From: Arthrobacter gallicola
GTDB taxonomy: Bacteria; Actinomycetota; Actinomycetes; Actinomycetales; Micrococcaceae
Length of the DNA stretch: 64,000 bases
Assembly: GCF_014836775.1 (NCBI RefSeq)
Contig: NZ_JACSQD010000004.1
Coordinates: 51,006 to 115,005 of the forward strand
Direction of reading: 5' to 3'
Below are positions 62,893-64,000 of the stretch, piece after piece (position 1 is the first letter of the stretch; each line of letters begins with the position of its first letter). The notes beneath the pieces are model-generated. The model searched no databases. It was given only the letters and a program-made list of their open reading frames with translations, and was not told the DNA's origin. Made by a program: the position numbers and the translations under genes.

Positions 62893-63909
62893 ATGCACCG
62901 GAACCGGATGAACGGCTGGAGCCGGGCAGCAGTGCTGCTGGCGGTGGGAAGCGGATTAATCGCCGGCGGGGTTGCCGCTCCGGCCGCGGCTTCGGAGCCC
63001 GGAACCGCACTCGGCCAGAGGCACAACACCGGACACCCTGCCTGGCACGGCAGCGGGCACGGCAGGGGCGAACACCAGGTGTGGCGTCAGGGCCCGGGCC
63101 ACGGGCGGAATCACGACGGGGACCACGGCCGGGACCGCAGCTTCGACTACCTAGCGCTGGGCGATTCCTACGCCGCGGGCTACGGCGGCGGTGAGCTGCT
63201 GGACGCGTGCCGCCGGACGGCGGAGGGCTACCCGGCACTGCTGGACGGAGTCGACGGCGTCACGATGGTCTCGAACCAGTCCTGTGCCGGAGCCACAGCA
63301 CTGTCCACCCCTCCGGAACCTCCCACCGGTCCGGTGGACCTGCCGGAACAGATCAACGCGCTGGCGGAAGGCGGCTTGATCGGCCGCGGCACCGACCTGA
63401 TCACCCTGACAATTGGCGGCAACGACGTGCGGTTCGGCGAAGTAGTTGCGGCCTGCGCCGGGCCGGAACTGCCGGCCACCTGCGCCCCCGCTCTTGAGGC
63501 CGCCCAGGCCTACGCCGAAACCACGCTCGCCGCCGCGCTGCAGGAATCGCTGCGGCAGCTGCGCTCGCTGGCACCCCGGGCCGAGCTTGTCCTGACCGGT
63601 TATCCGCACCTGTTTGAGCAAGGCACCCCCGGGCCGCTGAGCCCGGCAGCCCAGGCACTCTTCAACGAAGGCACCGATAAGCTCAACGCCGTCCTGGCGG
63701 CCCAGCTGGGCCGCGGCTCGACCTTCGTGGATGTGGTGGACGAATTCGCCGGACACGGCGTGGGCTCGGCTGAACCGTGGATTATTTTCGACGGCGGGCC
63801 GTTGGATCTGCACCCGAATGCCACCGGCTACCGCGACGGCTATCTGGCAGCAATCACGGCCGATGTTGAGCTGCCCTCCGGGCACGGCGGCTGCCGCGGC
63901 AGGAGCTAG
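62893..63909 (+). CDS. Secreted SGNH/GDSL hydrolase
   Basis: The ATG at 62893 has AAGGAG seven bases upstream; a GTG at 62890 is an alternative. The 338-residue protein has a signal peptide (SRAAVLLAVGSGLIAGGVAA, cleavage near AAA), a His/Gly-rich spacer of about 45 residues (HNTGHPAWHGSGHGRGEHQV and HGRNHDGDHGRD), then an SGNH domain with YLALGDSYAAGYG (nucleophile, about 90), TIGGNDVRFG (about 175) and DLHPNATGY with the catalytic His (about 308). Extracellular ester hydrolysis is likely; the substrate, possibly a lipid or sugar ester, is unknown. The His-rich spacer may bind metal. Confidence 0.88.
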   Translation: MHRNRMNGWSRAAVLLAVGSGLIAGGVAAPAAASEPGTALGQRHNTGHPAWHGSGHGRGEHQVWRQGPGHGRNHDGDHGRDRSFDYLALGDSYAAGYGGGELLDACRRTAEGYPALLDGVDGVTMVSNQSCAGATALSTPPEPPTGPVDLPEQINALAEGGLIGRGTDLITLTIGGNDVRFGEVVAACAGPELPATCAPALEAAQAYAETTLAAALQESLRQLRSLAPRAELVLTGYPHLFEQGTPGPLSPAAQALFNEGTDKLNAVLAAQLGRGSTFVDVVDEFAGHGVGSAEPWIIFDGGPLDLHPNATGYRDGYLAAITADVELPSGHGGCRGRS

Positions 63910-63954
63910 CGGGAACGCTGCCCCGTCCCTGCGCCCAAAGCACGACGGCGGGGG

Positions 63955-64000
<46 letters not shown>

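Overview
The window is a high-GC actinobacterial chromosome segment, most likely from an Arthrobacter-like member of the Micrococcaceae. Signs of this are the GC-rich codon use, the full menaquinone-type gene set (menG/menJ/polyprenyl synthase, menF, menD, menC), a DUF4193 protein, an LAxTG surface protein of the sortase E type, leaderless start sites, and actinobacterial-style paa, bkd and putrescine clusters. It is gene dense. No gap between genes exceeds about 265 bases, and I see no rRNA, tRNA, CRISPR, insertion sequence, phage or plasmid genes. The first gene (terC) runs off the left edge. The last ~46 bases are almost pure C and look like an assembly or sequencing artefact at a contig end.

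Layout. 1-2.7 kb: terC with a yybP-ykoY Mn2+ riboswitch leader, a MobA/MocA-like nucleotidyltransferase, DUF4193 and YtxH-like proteins. 2.7-10.7 kb: an aldehyde dehydrogenase - alcohol dehydrogenase - DUF779 operon, a divergent DHA2-type exporter, a GAF-domain regulator and ferredoxin-NADP reductase FprA. 10.9-16.6 kb: RarD, a secreted CAP-domain protein with an LASTG sorting signal, and an amidohydrolase with a divergent LysR regulator. 16.7-24.5 kb: a putrescine/GABA block (amine permease, universal stress protein, putrescine oxidase, TetR regulator with a candidate operator, GabT, PucR-type regulator).

24.5-37.4 kb: DUF1089 and SMI1/KNR4-like proteins, then menaquinone synthesis (polyprenyl diphosphate synthase, MenJ, MenG; divergent MenF; later MenD and MenC). 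A polar amino-acid ABC importer with two very similar binding proteins lies between menF and menD. 37.5-40.5 kb: PAP2 phosphatase, MFS transporter, MBL hydrolase. 40.5-45 kb: branched-chain 2-oxoacid dehydrogenase genes (E1alpha, E1beta, E2) with a divergent Lrp regulator. 45-48.8 kb: a copper/haem-type envelope locus (EfeB-like DyP peroxidase, PCu(A)C chaperone with a His/Asp repeat tail, CopC, a membrane protein).

48.9-62.7 kb: the phenylacetate catabolon in three transcription units: paaABCDE plus a PaaG-like isomerase on the minus strand; paaI, paaK and the TetR regulator on the plus strand; paaZ on the minus strand. Four related ACCG-N6-CGGT-like sites lie at the head of paaA, paaI, paaR and paaZ, which points to one local PaaR regulon. 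Unrelated genes (a membrane protein, prolyl oligopeptidase PtrB, DedA) sit between the units. 62.9-63.9 kb: a secreted SGNH hydrolase.

Most genes are ordinary metabolism. The items most worth a second look are the PaaR sites (one shared with a hairpin), the hexapeptide His/Asp tail in the copper locus, the Mn2+ riboswitch, the palindrome between puo and its TetR neighbour, and the hairpins and repeats inside the duplicated binding-protein operon. I found no convincing wholly new system.
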